From Propionibacteriales bacterium (GTDB lineage: Bacteria > Actinomycetota > Actinomycetes > Propionibacteriales > Nocardioidaceae), in contig JAPLCB010000010.1 in assembly GCA_026392455.1 (NCBI GenBank), positions 248,001 to 312,000 on the forward strand: DNA of 64,000 nucleotides, written 5' to 3'. The translations under genes and the position numbers were made by a program. Below are positions 35,521-44,266 of this stretch, piece by piece; positions within the stretch are counted from its first letter, which is position 1, and each line of letters starts with the position of its first letter. Under the pieces are notes generated by a model that was given only the letters and a program-made list of their open reading frames with translations, was not told the origin of the DNA and made no database searches.

Positions 35521-35552
35521 GTCGGTTTCACGCCGTCTGGTGGGAAACCGAC
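35521..35552. repeat. Second, related stem-loop before rbfA
   Basis: GTCGGTTTCACGCC (35521-35534) pairs with 35539-35552 around GTCT, with one mismatch and one G-T pair. The core CGGTTTCACGCC matches the left arm of the first hairpin, so the two are copies. It ends five bases before the rbfA ribosome-binding site. Confidence 0.65.
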
Positions 35553-35567
35553 AAGCAAGGAGAAACC

Positions 35568-36059
35568 ATGGCCAGCCCACGCGTACGCAAGGTCGCCGAC
35601 CGGATCAAGGTGATCGTTGCCGAGATGCTGGAGCGGCGGATCAAGGACCCGCGGCTGGGGTTCGTCACGGTCACCGACGTCCGTGTGACCGGTGATACCC
35701 AGCAGGCCTCGGTGTTCTACACGGTGCTCGCGATCGGCGGTGAGCAGAGCGCCGAGGACCTGGCCGGAACGGCCGCAGCGCTGGAGTCGGCCAAGGGCCT
35801 GATCCGCTCCGAGGTCGCCAAGCAGCTCGGGATGCGGCACTCGCCGAGCATCGAGTTCTTCCACGACGCGCTGCCCGAGACGGCCCGGCAGATCGACGAC
35901 CTGCTCGATCGCGCCAGGGCTGCTGACGAGGCCGTCGCCGCGGTTCGTACTGGTGCCACCTACGCCGGTGAGGCAGACCCGTACAAGAAGCCGAGGGTCG
36001 AGACCGACGACGACGCCGACGACGACGAGGACGACACCGAGGACGACGACACCGCGTGA
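35568..36059 (+). CDS. rbfA: Ribosome-binding factor A
   Basis: 163 residues. The KH-like core carries [36 protein letters not shown] and ending near [23 protein letters not shown]. An acidic tail (Asp/Glu/Thr, about 25 residues) follows, as in some actinobacteria. AAGGAG (35557-35562) precedes the ATG. It matures the 16S rRNA 5' end. The stop overlaps the truB start (GTGA). Confidence 0.94.
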   Translation: MASPRVRKVADRIKVIVAEMLERRIKDPRLGFVTVTDVRVTGDTQQASVFYTVLAIGGEQSAEDLAGTAAALESAKGLIRSEVAKQLGMRHSPSIEFFHDALPETARQIDDLLDRARAADEAVAAVRTGATYAGEADPYKKPRVETDDDADDDEDDTEDDDTA

Positions 36060-36949
36060 GCACCACCGGAACCGCCGGGACCCCGGGCAGCGGCCTGGTC
36101 GTGGTCGACAAGCCCGCCGGGATCACCTCCCACGACGTCGTGGCCCGGATCCGTCGGTTGGCCGGCACCCGCAAGGTCGGTCATGCCGGCACGCTCGACC
36201 CGATGGCGACCGGCGTGCTGGTGGTCGGGATCAACCGGGCCACCCGGCTCCTGGGGCACCTCCTGCTGACCGACAAGGCCTACGACGGCACCGTCAGGCT
36301 CGGGGCCAGCACCACCACCGACGACGCCGAAGGTGAGCTGGTGCAATCCAGCCCCGTCGACTCGATCACCGCGGACGACGTCCGGACTGGTCTGGCCGCC
36401 ATGGTGGGCGAGATCGACCAGGTGCCGTCGGCGGTCTCGGCGATCAAGATTGACGGCAAGCGGGCCTACGAACGCGTGCGCGCCGGTGAGGACGTGCAGA
36501 TCGCGGCTCGACGGGTTCGGATCGGTTCGTTGGAGGTCGGCAGGATCGAGCGGGTCGAGGGGTTCCTCGACGTGGACATCAGCGTGCGGTGCTCCAGCGG
36601 GACCTACATCCGCTCGATCGCCCGCGACCTCGGTGCCGGACTGGGCGTCGGTGGCCACCTGACGTCGTTGCGCCGGACGTCGGTGGGCCCGTTCGGGCTG
36701 GAGATGGCGCGCACGCTGGACGAGCTCGCTGACGAGTTTATCCTGCTGGACATCGCCGAAGCCGCCCGTGAAACGTTCCCGGTGGTCGAGCTCGGGGAGG
36801 ACCACGCCTCGATGGTCCGGGTGGGCAAGAAGCTGCCGATCGAGCTCCCGGAGGCAGGCCCGGTGGCGGTCTTCGCTCCGACCGGTGAGTTCCTGGCCCT
36901 GTACGAGGCAGCCGACGCCGTGGCACGGCCGGTGGCGGTATTCGTATGA
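36056..36949 (+). CDS. truB: tRNA pseudouridine(55) synthase TruB
   Basis: 297 residues. [18 protein letters not shown] at the N-terminus and the catalytic Asp in [18 protein letters not shown] are complete, with [13 protein letters not shown] and a C-terminal PUA-like region. It makes the T-loop pseudouridine in tRNAs. Start GTG 36056 overlaps the rbfA stop (GTGA). Confidence 0.96.
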   Translation: MSTTGTAGTPGSGLVVVDKPAGITSHDVVARIRRLAGTRKVGHAGTLDPMATGVLVVGINRATRLLGHLLLTDKAYDGTVRLGASTTTDDAEGELVQSSPVDSITADDVRTGLAAMVGEIDQVPSAVSAIKIDGKRAYERVRAGEDVQIAARRVRIGSLEVGRIERVEGFLDVDISVRCSSGTYIRSIARDLGAGLGVGGHLTSLRRTSVGPFGLEMARTLDELADEFILLDIAEAARETFPVVELGEDHASMVRVGKKLPIELPEAGPVAVFAPTGEFLALYEAADAVARPVAVFV

Positions 36950-36950
36950 C

Positions 36951-36956
36951 TACGGT
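36951..36956 (+). promoter_or_regulatory. -10 box of DUF952 gene (leaderless)
   Basis: TACGGT, six bases before GTG 36963, right after the truB stop. Confidence 0.5.
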
Positions 36957-36962
36957 GGTCCG

Positions 36963-37280
36963 GTGAACGAGAACATCTTCCACCTGGCGTTGGTCAGCGA
37001 CTGGGAGGACGCGGTCGCTGCAGGCGAGTACACGATCTCCAGCCTCGGCGTCACCCTCGAGCAGGAGGGCTTCATCCACGCGTCCCGTGCCGACCAGTGG
37101 GAGGCAGTCAAGGAGCGCTACTACGGCGGCGTCACCGAGCCCCTGGTCCTGCTGGTGATCGACCCCAGCCTGTTGACCTCGCCGCTCGTGGTCGAACCGG
37201 CGGCCGGGACGACCGAGACGTTCCCGCACATCTACGGCCCGCTGAACCTCGACGCGGTCGTCGATCGTCGGGCCCCGTGA
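36963..37280 (+). CDS. DUF952 family protein
   Basis: 105 residues matching DUF952: IFHLALVSDWEDAVAAGEY, EQEGFIHASRADQW, VTEPLVLLVIDPSLL and the terminal FPHIYGPLNLDAVV. Function is not known; glutathione S-transferase-like reports exist only for distant members. GTG 36963 has a leaderless promoter overlapping the truB end. It is followed by the second repeat copy. Confidence 0.82.
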   Translation: MNENIFHLALVSDWEDAVAAGEYTISSLGVTLEQEGFIHASRADQWEAVKERYYGGVTEPLVLLVIDPSLLTSPLVVEPAAGTTETFPHIYGPLNLDAVVDRRAP

Positions 37281-37287
37281 TCGGCGC

Positions 37288-37359
37288 GTGATCGTCGCTA
37301 CGCTGCTCGCTACGCCGCCACGTGAGCACGCTCCCGTACGGCTCCGCTCGTTCGCGTAA
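37288..37359 (+). CDS. Possible 23-residue microprotein (copy 2)
   Basis: GTG 37288 opens 23 codons (MIVATLLATPPREH...) to a TAA that is part of the TAACCT -10 box of ribF, as for copy 1b. No clear -10 box lies six bases upstream. Coding status uncertain. Confidence 0.25.
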   Translation: MIVATLLATPPREHAPVRLRSFA

Positions 37360-37362
37360 CCT
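37357..37362 (+). promoter_or_regulatory. -10 box of ribF (leaderless)
   Basis: TAACCT, six bases before ATG 37369. Confidence 0.6.
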
Positions 37363-37368
37363 CAACCC

Positions 37369-38316
37369 ATGTTTGTGTGGCGTTCTCTTGACCAGGTGCC
37401 GGCAGACCTCGGCAGTACCGTGGTCGTCATCGGCAACTTCGACGGGGTGCATCTCGGTCACCAGCACGTGATCGCGCGGGCCCGCGAGGTCGCCGACGGT
37501 CTGCCGGGTACGCCGGCGCGCCTGGTGGCGGTGACCTTCGACCCGCACCCGATGGCGGTCCTGCGCCCCGAGCACGCACCCCTGACGCTGACCGATATCG
37601 ACGCGCGCTGCGCGCTGCTGGTCGAGGCCGGGGCCGATGACGTCCTGGTTCTCCCGTTCTCCCGCGAGGTCGCGGCCTGGACACCGCAGGAGTTCATCTC
37701 CCGGGTGATCGTCGAGGGTCTGCACGCGAGCGCGGTGGTGGTCGGGGCGAACTTCCGCTTCGGCACCCGGGCCTCCGGTGACGTGGCCACACTGGCCGCG
37801 GCCGGTCAGGATGCCGGGTTCACCGTCGAGGGGATCGACCTGGACGGCGGTCCGCAGGTGTGGTCGTCGACCTACGTCCGCACCTGCCTGCAGGCAGGCG
37901 ACGTCGAAGGTGCTGCTGAGGCGCTCGGCCGTCCGTACGCCGTCTCGGGTGTCGTGGTGAAGGGGGACCAGCGCGGCCGCGACCTCGGCTTCCCGACGGC
38001 GAACGTGCCGACCTCCGGGCTGGCGACCCCCGCCGACGGTGTCTACGCGGGTTGGTTGCTCCAGCGCGAGGTCGTCGATGCAGAGCCGCTGCCGGCCGCG
38101 ATCTCGGTCGGCACCAACCCGACGTTCGAAGGGGTGCGCGAGCGGCGGGTGGAGGCCTACGTCCTGGACCGGACCGACCTGGACCTCTACGGCGTCGACG
38201 TGGAGATCTCCTTCGTCGCCCGGTTGCGCGGGATGGTGGCGTTCGAGGGAATCGATGCCCTGATCGAGACGATGAAGGGCGACGTCGCGCAGACCCGGGC
38301 CCTGCTCGGCGCGTGA
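37369..38316 (+). CDS. ribF: Bifunctional riboflavin kinase / FAD synthetase
   Basis: 315 residues. The N-terminal nucleotidyltransferase domain has VIGNFDGVHLGHQHVI and WSSTYVRTCL; the C-terminal kinase domain has KGDQRGRDLGFPTANVP and a conserved Asn-Pro-Thr-Phe. It makes FMN and then FAD. The stop overlaps the cobS GTG (GTGA). The leaderless ATG 37369 lies inside the end of the intergenic repeat. Confidence 0.96.
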   Translation: MFVWRSLDQVPADLGSTVVVIGNFDGVHLGHQHVIARAREVADGLPGTPARLVAVTFDPHPMAVLRPEHAPLTLTDIDARCALLVEAGADDVLVLPFSREVAAWTPQEFISRVIVEGLHASAVVVGANFRFGTRASGDVATLAAAGQDAGFTVEGIDLDGGPQVWSSTYVRTCLQAGDVEGAAEALGRPYAVSGVVVKGDQRGRDLGFPTANVPTSGLATPADGVYAGWLLQREVVDAEPLPAAISVGTNPTFEGVRERRVEAYVLDRTDLDLYGVDVEISFVARLRGMVAFEGIDALIETMKGDVAQTRALLGA

Positions 38317-39080
38317 ACCCGTTCCTGCTCGGTCTTCGCGCCGTGGTCGCGGCGTTCAGCTTCCTCACCGTGCTGCCGTTCGGACGACTGGTCGCACTGG
38401 ACGGCCGGGACGTGGCCCGGGGCTCGGTCCTGTTCCCGGCGGTGGGCGCTGCGATCGGTGCGCTGACCGGGTCGGCGGCCTGGTTGCTCGGCGACCAGCT
38501 GCCGCCGATGCTGGCGGCCGCCCTCGCCGTCGCTGTGGGTGCTGCGGTGACCGGCGCCCTGCACCTGGACGGTCTGGCCGACTGCGCGGACGGTTTCGGG
38601 GCACGGACCCCCGAGGACCGGCTGCGGGTGATGCGGGACCACACGAACGGAACCTACGGCGGGACCGCGCTGGTCCTGGACCTGCTGATCCGGGTCGGTG
38701 TCCTGGCCGCGCTGGCCGGTACCCGCGAGGCGCTGGTGTTCTCCGTCGTGGCCGGCGCGCTCTCCCGGACGGCCGGACCGCTCCTCGCCGTGGCCCTGCC
38801 GTACGCCCAGGACCGTCCCGGTGCGGGCGAAGCCCTGAGCTCTCACCCCAGCCAGCCCCGGGCTGCTGCGGCTCTCGTGGTCGGTGGCTCGATCGCGTTC
38901 GCCTGCATCGCTCCGGACAGCGCGGCCTACGCGGCTGCGTTGGTGGCCGCGGCCGTGGTGACGACCCTGGTCGGCTGGACCTCGCGCCGGCGTCTCGGGG
39001 GTGTGACCGGTGACGTGATGGGCGCTGCGTCCGAGCTCGTCGAGCTCGCGGTACTGGTCGCGCTGGTCTGGGTCGCCTAG
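38313..39080 (+). CDS. cobS: Adenosylcobinamide-GDP ribazoletransferase
   Basis: 255 residues with about six or seven membrane segments. The CobS motifs are present: HLDGLADCADGFG and RVMRDHTNGTYG. It joins adenosylcobinamide-GDP with alpha-ribazole in the last step of B12 assembly at the membrane. Start GTG 38313 overlaps the ribF stop. It is away from any other cobalamin biosynthesis gene in the window, so it may work with a distant cob cluster. Convergent with the oxidoreductase gene, 12 bases apart. Confidence 0.88.
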   Translation: MNPFLLGLRAVVAAFSFLTVLPFGRLVALDGRDVARGSVLFPAVGAAIGALTGSAAWLLGDQLPPMLAAALAVAVGAAVTGALHLDGLADCADGFGARTPEDRLRVMRDHTNGTYGGTALVLDLLIRVGVLAALAGTREALVFSVVAGALSRTAGPLLAVALPYAQDRPGAGEALSSHPSQPRAAAALVVGGSIAFACIAPDSAAYAAALVAAAVVTTLVGWTSRRRLGGVTGDVMGAASELVELAVLVALVWVA

Positions 39081-39092
39081 GTCGTCGAAGGG

Positions 39093-41276
39093 TCAGGTCG
39101 TCTCGACGAGCTCGGCGTCCGGGACCCGGGCCGACGGCTCGGCCGGAAGGGCGATCACGGTCACCGGCACCCCGGAGAGGGCCGCGTTCCCACTGACATC
39201 GAGGCGCTCGGGATCGGTCAGGTCGTTGATCGAGACACCGGCAACACCGTGGGCGTGGCCCATCCGGGTGCCGGGGACCTGGTGGCCGTAGCCGTGCGGC
39301 AGCGACACCACGCCCGGCATCATGTCGTCCGCGGACGACACCTCCGTCTCCACCGACCCGACACGCGAGGTGATCCGGACCCGGGCGCCGTCACTGATGC
39401 CCCGGGAGGCCAGGTCGGACGGGTTCATCAGGAGGTGGTGGCGGGGCTTGCCCCGGGTCAGCCGCTCCAGGTTGTGGGTCCAGGAGTTGCAGTCCGACTT
39501 GTGCCGCCGGCCGATCAGGACCAGCTCGCCCTCGGCAGCCTCTCCTGATGTCACCTCCGGGAGCGCCTCGCGCAGCCGGTCGAGGTCGGCGACCAGGGGA
39601 GCAGGGGCGAGGTCGATCCTCTTGTCCTTGGTGTGCAGGCGCTGTGGCATCGTCGGACGCAGCTCACCGAGATCGACGCCCTCGGGGTGCTGGCGCAGCT
39701 GCTTCATCGAGGTCTTGCGGCCCAGGGCGAGCAGCAGCGTGACCATCAGGGTCGGGCTCAGCGACATCCGGAGGCGTTCGGAGAGGCGTGCCGACAGCGA
39801 CTTCTTCGCCTTGATCCGGGCACCGGTGCGGATCGCGAGCTGCTGGAAGATCTCCCAGTCGTGCATCGCGTCCTTCTCCTTGTCGAACACCGCAGGTGTG
39901 AACCGGGCTGTGTTCCGGACGCTGAGCATGTGGAAGACCAGGTCGTAGTGGTCCCGCTCCAGGGCCGTGGTCGGCGGCAGGATCACGTCGGCGTGCCGAG
40001 TGGTCTCGTTGACGTAGATGTCGACGCTGGCCATGAAGTCGAGCCCGGCGAAGGACTCGCTGAGCCGACGCCCGTCGGGTGTGGAGAGCACCGGGTTGCC
40101 GGCCAGGGTCAGGACCGCCTTGATCTGTCCGGCGCCCGGGGTGTCGATCTCCTCGCGGAAGCAGGACACCGGCAGCTCGCCGCCGAACTCCGGCATGTCC
40201 CGGACCCGGCTGCGCCACACGTCGAAGTGTCCGGCCCCGAGCAGGCCGTTCTTAGCGGCGTCGATCGCCGGTTCCGGGAAGAGCACCCCGCCGACCCGGT
40301 CGAAGTTGCCCGACAGCAGGTTGAGCAGGTTGATCGCCCACTGGCAGATCGAGCCGAAGCCTTGGGTGGACAGACCCATCCGGCCGTACGCCGCGGCGCC
40401 GTCCGCGGCCGCGAACTCACGGGTGATCCGCCGGATGACCTCGGCGTCGACACCGCTGACCGAGGCCGCGTACTCGGGGGTGAAGTCGGCGATCGCGTCC
40501 GCGAGGGCGTCAAGGTTGTCGACGTACGACGGGGGAGTCGCCAGGTTCTCGGTGATCAGGGTGTTCACCATCGCCATCAGCACGACCGCGTCGGTGGCCG
40601 GTCGGATGAAGTGGTGCTCGGTCGCGACCTTGGCGGTCTCGGTCCGGCGCGGGTCGAAGACGACCATCTGGCCGCCTCGGGCCTTGAGGTCGCGGACCCG
40701 GTTCGGGAAGTCCGGCACCGTCATCAGGGAACCGTTGGACGCCATCGGGTTCGCCCCGAAGACCAGGAAGTAGCTGGTCCTGTCGATGTCGGCGACCGGC
40801 AGCAGCAGCTGGTGGCCGAACTGCAGCATCCCGACGTACATGTGCGGGATCTGGTCCACCGACGAGGCGGAGAACTTGTTCCGGGTCTTGAACGACTTGA
40901 TCAGCTCGAACCCGTGGGTCATCGCGCCCAGGGAGTGGGCGTTCGGGTTGCCGACGTAGATCCCGAGCGCGTTCTTGTCGTTGTCGTTGATTGCCTTGGC
41001 CAGTCCGTCGGCGACGGCGTCCAGCGCCTCGTCCCAACCGATCTCGGTCCAGACCGCGTCAGCACCGGTGCCGGTGCGACGTACCGGGCGGCGGAGCCGG
41101 TCCGGATCGGTGTAGATGTCGGCGAGCGCGACGCCCTTGGGGCAGATGTGGCCCCGGGAGAGCGGATCGGCCTCGTTGCCCTTGATGCTGGTGACCGCGC
41201 CGTCGGTGATCGTCAGCGTGAGGCCGCAGATGGCCTCGCAGAGGTTGCAGACGGCGAGCTTCGTCGTGGTGGTCAT
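39093..41276 (-). CDS. Molybdopterin oxidoreductase (formate-dehydrogenase-like)
   Basis: 727 residues. An N-terminal [4Fe-4S] set, C-x2-C-x3-C in [10 protein letters not shown] with a later Cys in [14 protein letters not shown], leads to the molybdopterin domain and a C-terminal dinucleotide-binding domain ([19 protein letters not shown]). No Cys or Sec is evident where formate dehydrogenases have it; ASSVDQIPH there suggests Ser/other ligand. No partner subunits or cofactor genes are adjacent. It probably belongs to the stand-alone actinobacterial group of unclear substrate. No TGA-coded Sec is needed to keep the frame open. Confidence 0.82.
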   Translation of the reverse strand: MTTTTKLAVCNLCEAICGLTLTITDGAVTSIKGNEADPLSRGHICPKGVALADIYTDPDRLRRPVRRTGTGADAVWTEIGWDEALDAVADGLAKAINDNDKNALGIYVGNPNAHSLGAMTHGFELIKSFKTRNKFSASSVDQIPHMYVGMLQFGHQLLLPVADIDRTSYFLVFGANPMASNGSLMTVPDFPNRVRDLKARGGQMVVFDPRRTETAKVATEHHFIRPATDAVVLMAMVNTLITENLATPPSYVDNLDALADAIADFTPEYAASVSGVDAEVIRRITREFAAADGAAAYGRMGLSTQGFGSICQWAINLLNLLSGNFDRVGGVLFPEPAIDAAKNGLLGAGHFDVWRSRVRDMPEFGGELPVSCFREEIDTPGAGQIKAVLTLAGNPVLSTPDGRRLSESFAGLDFMASVDIYVNETTRHADVILPPTTALERDHYDLVFHMLSVRNTARFTPAVFDKEKDAMHDWEIFQQLAIRTGARIKAKKSLSARLSERLRMSLSPTLMVTLLLALGRKTSMKQLRQHPEGVDLGELRPTMPQRLHTKDKRIDLAPAPLVADLDRLREALPEVTSGEAAEGELVLIGRRHKSDCNSWTHNLERLTRGKPRHHLLMNPSDLASRGISDGARVRITSRVGSVETEVSSADDMMPGVVSLPHGYGHQVPGTRMGHAHGVAGVSINDLTDPERLDVSGNAALSGVPVTVIALPAEPSARVPDAELVETT

Positions 41277-41364
41277 GCACCGGATCGTCCCACGTGACCT
41301 GGCTCACCGCTACGGTGCCGGAGCGGGTGATTCCGACGATTTCTTCTGGGTGTACCGGCGCTGA

Positions 41365-41370
41365 TAGTCT
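41365..41370 (+). promoter_or_regulatory. -10 box upstream of rpsO
   Basis: TAGTCT with an upstream TGA extension (41362-41364) lies about 85 bases before rpsO, so this ribosomal gene has a leader. Confidence 0.45.
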
Positions 41371-41458
41371 TCAGCGTTGCCGTAGATCGGCCGCGGAACC
41401 CAGTGCCCGGAGGACAAGCCCCGGCGCGCCGCGCAGCGAACATATGAAGGGAGTCGAC

Positions 41459-41734
41459 GTGTCCATCGGTACTGACGCAGAGACCAAGAAGAAGATCATC
41501 GCCGAGTACGCCACCGGTGAGGGCGACACCGGCTCCCCGGAGGTGCAGATCGCTCTGCTCTCCCACCGCATCGCGCACCTGACCGAGCACCTCAAGTCGC
41601 ACAAGCACGACCACCACAGCCGTCGCGGCCTGCTCTTGCTGGTCGGCCAGCGTCGTCGCCTTCTCAACTACCTCGAGAAGACCGAGATCGAGCGCTACCG
41701 TTCGATCGTGCAGCGCCTCGGCCTGCGTCGCTGA
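41459..41734 (+). CDS. rpsO: 30S ribosomal protein S15
   Basis: 91 residues, near the standard 89. GTG 41459 is chosen from AAGGGAG (41447-41453) and from the S15 N-terminus; ATG 41444 would add five residues. S15 blocks: [36 protein letters not shown] and [23 protein letters not shown]. It binds 16S rRNA helix 20-22. It precedes pnp, as in most bacteria. Confidence 0.96.
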   Translation: MSIGTDAETKKKIIAEYATGEGDTGSPEVQIALLSHRIAHLTEHLKSHKHDHHSRRGLLLLVGQRRRLLNYLEKTEIERYRSIVQRLGLRR

Positions 41735-41741
41735 CTCCCGC

Positions 41742-41772
41742 ACGGCGGTTCGCCTTCTAGGCGGGCCGCCGT
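41742..41772 (+). terminator. Hairpin after rpsO
   Basis: ACGGCGG (41742-41748) pairs with CCGCCGT (41766-41772) and the inner CGCCT with AGGCG, followed by TGCGTTTATCTT. A partial terminator or RNase III site between rpsO and pnp. Confidence 0.6.
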
Positions 41773-42028
41773 TGCGTTTATCTTCACCCTGCAAGGTTCA
41801 CTTGCTACAACTGAATACAAACCATTAACAGGAGCGGCCCGCGATACGCCGGCCCGGTCCTCGGTAGTGGCCTTCGGAGCAGCGTTCCGCGGGCCTCGAT
41901 CGAAGACCGGCCACCTCCCTCACGGCTTTTCGTAAGCGCAGCGTGAGGACGCAGGCAGTGCCTCACTCGTAGCCCTTGCGGGCTAAACATGGGCTCGCGG
42001 AACGCTCCGCGAAGAGAAAGGGAAACCC
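41773..42028 (+). promoter_or_regulatory. Highly structured leader of pnp
   Basis: An AT-rich patch (41786-41830) probably holds the pnp promoter. Downstream, GGCCCGCG (41836-41843) can pair with CGCGGGCC (41888-41895). Closer to the gene, three tandem hairpins follow: GTGAGG/CCTCAC (41943-41966), TAGCCC/GGGCTA (41970-41985) and TCGCGGA/TCCGCGA (41995-42012), the last seven bases before the AAAGGG ribosome-binding site. PNPase autoregulates its mRNA through leader processing in E. coli; something similar here is inferred. Confidence 0.5.
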
Positions 42029-44266
42029 TTGACTGAGGGCCCCGTCATTTCCGCCGTCGAAACCGTTCTGGACAACGGCAAGTTCGGCACCCGCACGATC
42101 AAGTTCGAGACCGGCCTCCTGGCCCGCCAGGCTGCTGGCGCCGTCACCGCGTACCTCGATGACGACACGATGCTGCTGTCGGCGACCACCGCCGGCAAGC
42201 AGCCCAAGGACCACTTCGACTTCTTCCCCCTGACGATCGACGTCGAGGAGCGGATGTACGCCGCCGGCCGGATCCCCGGCTCGTTCTTCCGGAGCGAAGG
42301 CCGTCCAGGCGAGGACGCGATCCTCGCCTGCCGCCTGATCGACCGTCCGCTGCGACCGACCTTCAAGAAGGGTCTGCGCAACGAGGTCCAGGTCGTCATC
42401 ACCGTGATGGCGCTCAACCCGGACGCCCCCTACGACGTCCTGGCGATCAACGCCGCGTCGGCGTCCACCCAGATCTCCGGCCTGCCGTTCACCGGCCCGG
42501 TCGGCGCCACCCGGGTTGCCCTCATCGAGGGTCAGTGGGTCGCGTTCCCGTCGTACAGCCAGACCGAGAAGGCCGTCTTCGACATGGTCGTCGCCGGTCG
42601 GGTCACCGACACCGGTGACGTCGCGATCATGATGGTCGAGGCGGAAGCCACCGAGAACACCATCGAGCTCATCGCGAACGGCGCCACCGCGCCGACCGAG
42701 GAGGTCGTCGCCAGCGGTCTGGAAGCGGCCAAGCCGTTCATCAAGCAGCTGTGCGAGGCGCAGGTCGAGCTGGCCAAGCAGGCCGCGAAGCCGGTCCAGG
42801 AGTTCCCGATCTTCCTGGACTACGAGGACGACGCGTACGAGGCCGTTGCCGCGCACGCGACCGAGGCCACCGCTGCCGCGCTGACCATCGTCGGCAAGGC
42901 CGAGCGCGAGGACAAGCTCGACGACATCAAGGCCGACGTGCTGAGCGCGCTGGGCGAGAAGTTCGAGGGTCGCGAGAAGGAGATCGGCGCAGCGTTCCGC
43001 TCGCTGAACAAGGCGCTGATGCGTCAGCGCGTGCTCCGCGACAAGATCCGGATGGACGGCCGTGGCCTGACCGACATCCGGACGCTGTCCGCCGAGGTCG
43101 AGGTCCTGCCCCGCGTGCACGGTTCGGCGCTGTTCGAGCGCGGCGAGACCCAGATCCTGGGTGTCACCACGCTGGACATGCTCAAGCTCGAGCAGCAGCT
43201 CGACGGTCTCTCCCCGGAGAAGCACCGCCGGTACATGCACAAGTACATCTTCCCGCCGTTCTCCACCGGCGAGACCGGCCGCGTGGGTTCGCCCAAGCGC
43301 CGCGAGGTCGGTCACGGTGCGCTCGCGCGCCGCGCCCTGCTCCCGGTCCTGCCGACGCGTGAAGAGTTCCCCTACGCCATCCGTCAGCTCTCCGAGGCGA
43401 TGGGCTCCAACGGCTCCACGTCGATGGGTTCGGTCTGCGCCTCGACGCTGTCGCTGCTCCAGGCAGGCGTTCCGCTGAAGGCTCCGGTCGCCGGTATCGC
43501 GATGGGTCTGATCTCCGACGAGGTCGACGGCAAGACCGAGTACGTCGCGCTGACCGACATCCTCGGTGCCGAGGACGCGTTCGGTGACATGGACTTCAAG
43601 GTCGCCGGCACCAAGCAGTTCGTCACCGCGCTGCAGCTCGACACCAAGCTCGACGGCATCCCCGCCGACGTGCTGGCCGGCGCGCTGACCCAGGCCCGCG
43701 ACGCCCGTCTGGCGATCCTCGAGGTGATGGCTGAGGCCATCGACGGCCCCGAGGAGATGTCCATCCACGCTCCGCGGATCATCACGGTGAAGATCCCGGT
43801 CGACAAGATCGGCGAGGTGCTCGGGCCCAAGGGCTAGGTCATCCACCAGATCCAGGACGACACCGGCGCCAACATCTCGATCGAGGACGACGGCACCATC
43901 TACATCGGTGCCACCAACGGTGAGGCCGCTGAGGCCGCTCGTCAGGCGATCAACCAGATCGCCAACCCGACGATGCCGGAGGTCGGCGAGCGCTACCTCG
44001 GTACCGTCGTGAAGACCACCAACTTCGGTGCGTTCGTCTCGCTGATGCCGGGCAAGGACGGGTTGCTGCACATCAGCAAGCTCCGTGGTCTCGCCGGTGG
44101 CAAGCGGGTCGACAACGTCGAGGACATCTTGTCCGTCGGTCAGAAGATCCAGGTCGAGATCGGTGAGATCGACGACCGCGGCAAGCTGTCGCTGATCCCG
44201 TACATCGAGGAATCCGGAAGCGCCGACGGCGACTCTGCGGACTCCGAGGAGTCCGTCGAAGCGTGA
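42029..44266 (+). pseudogene. pnp: Polyribonucleotide nucleotidyltransferase gene interrupted by an in-frame TAG
   Basis: The frame starts at TTG 42029 (AAAGGG ribosome-binding site at 42017-42022) and would give 745 residues, the normal length. Codon 603, expected Lys in the KH loop G-P-K-G-K, is TAG (43835-43837). Read through it, the frame continues without error: [19 protein letters not shown], then the S1 domain [21 protein letters not shown] to TGA 44264-44266. The 602-residue product keeps both RNase PH domains and the helical linker but lacks KH and S1. One A-to-T change explains it. A sequencing error is possible. Downstream ATG 43973 could restart an S1-only fragment but has no ribosome-binding site. 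Confidence 0.9.

Larger units (their letters stand above)
37288..37371 (+). repeat. Dispersed intergenic repeat (family A, copy 2), at the ribF start
   Basis: It begins GTGATCGTCGCT as in copy 1 and ends with GCTCCGCTCGTTCGCGTAAC followed by the CTCAACCC that precedes the ribF ATG. Its last ~30 bases match copy 1b at 25531-25557 with few changes. It supplies the ribF -10 box. Confidence 0.6.

Noticed and set aside
38313-39080. Cobalamin riboswitch before cobS or the BtuF-like gene
   Set aside because: cobS overlaps ribF, and the BtuF-like gene has no leader; no room or sequence for a B12 box.
39093-41276. Selenocysteine in the molybdopterin oxidoreductase
   Set aside because: The frame has no internal TGA and the ligand region holds Ser, so no recoding is needed.
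43835-43837. TAG reassigned as a sense codon (for example pyrrolysine)
   Set aside because: TAG is the natural stop of many genes here (rlmN, ispG, nusA, ylxR, dfrA, rnj, cobS and others), so reassignment is not tenable.
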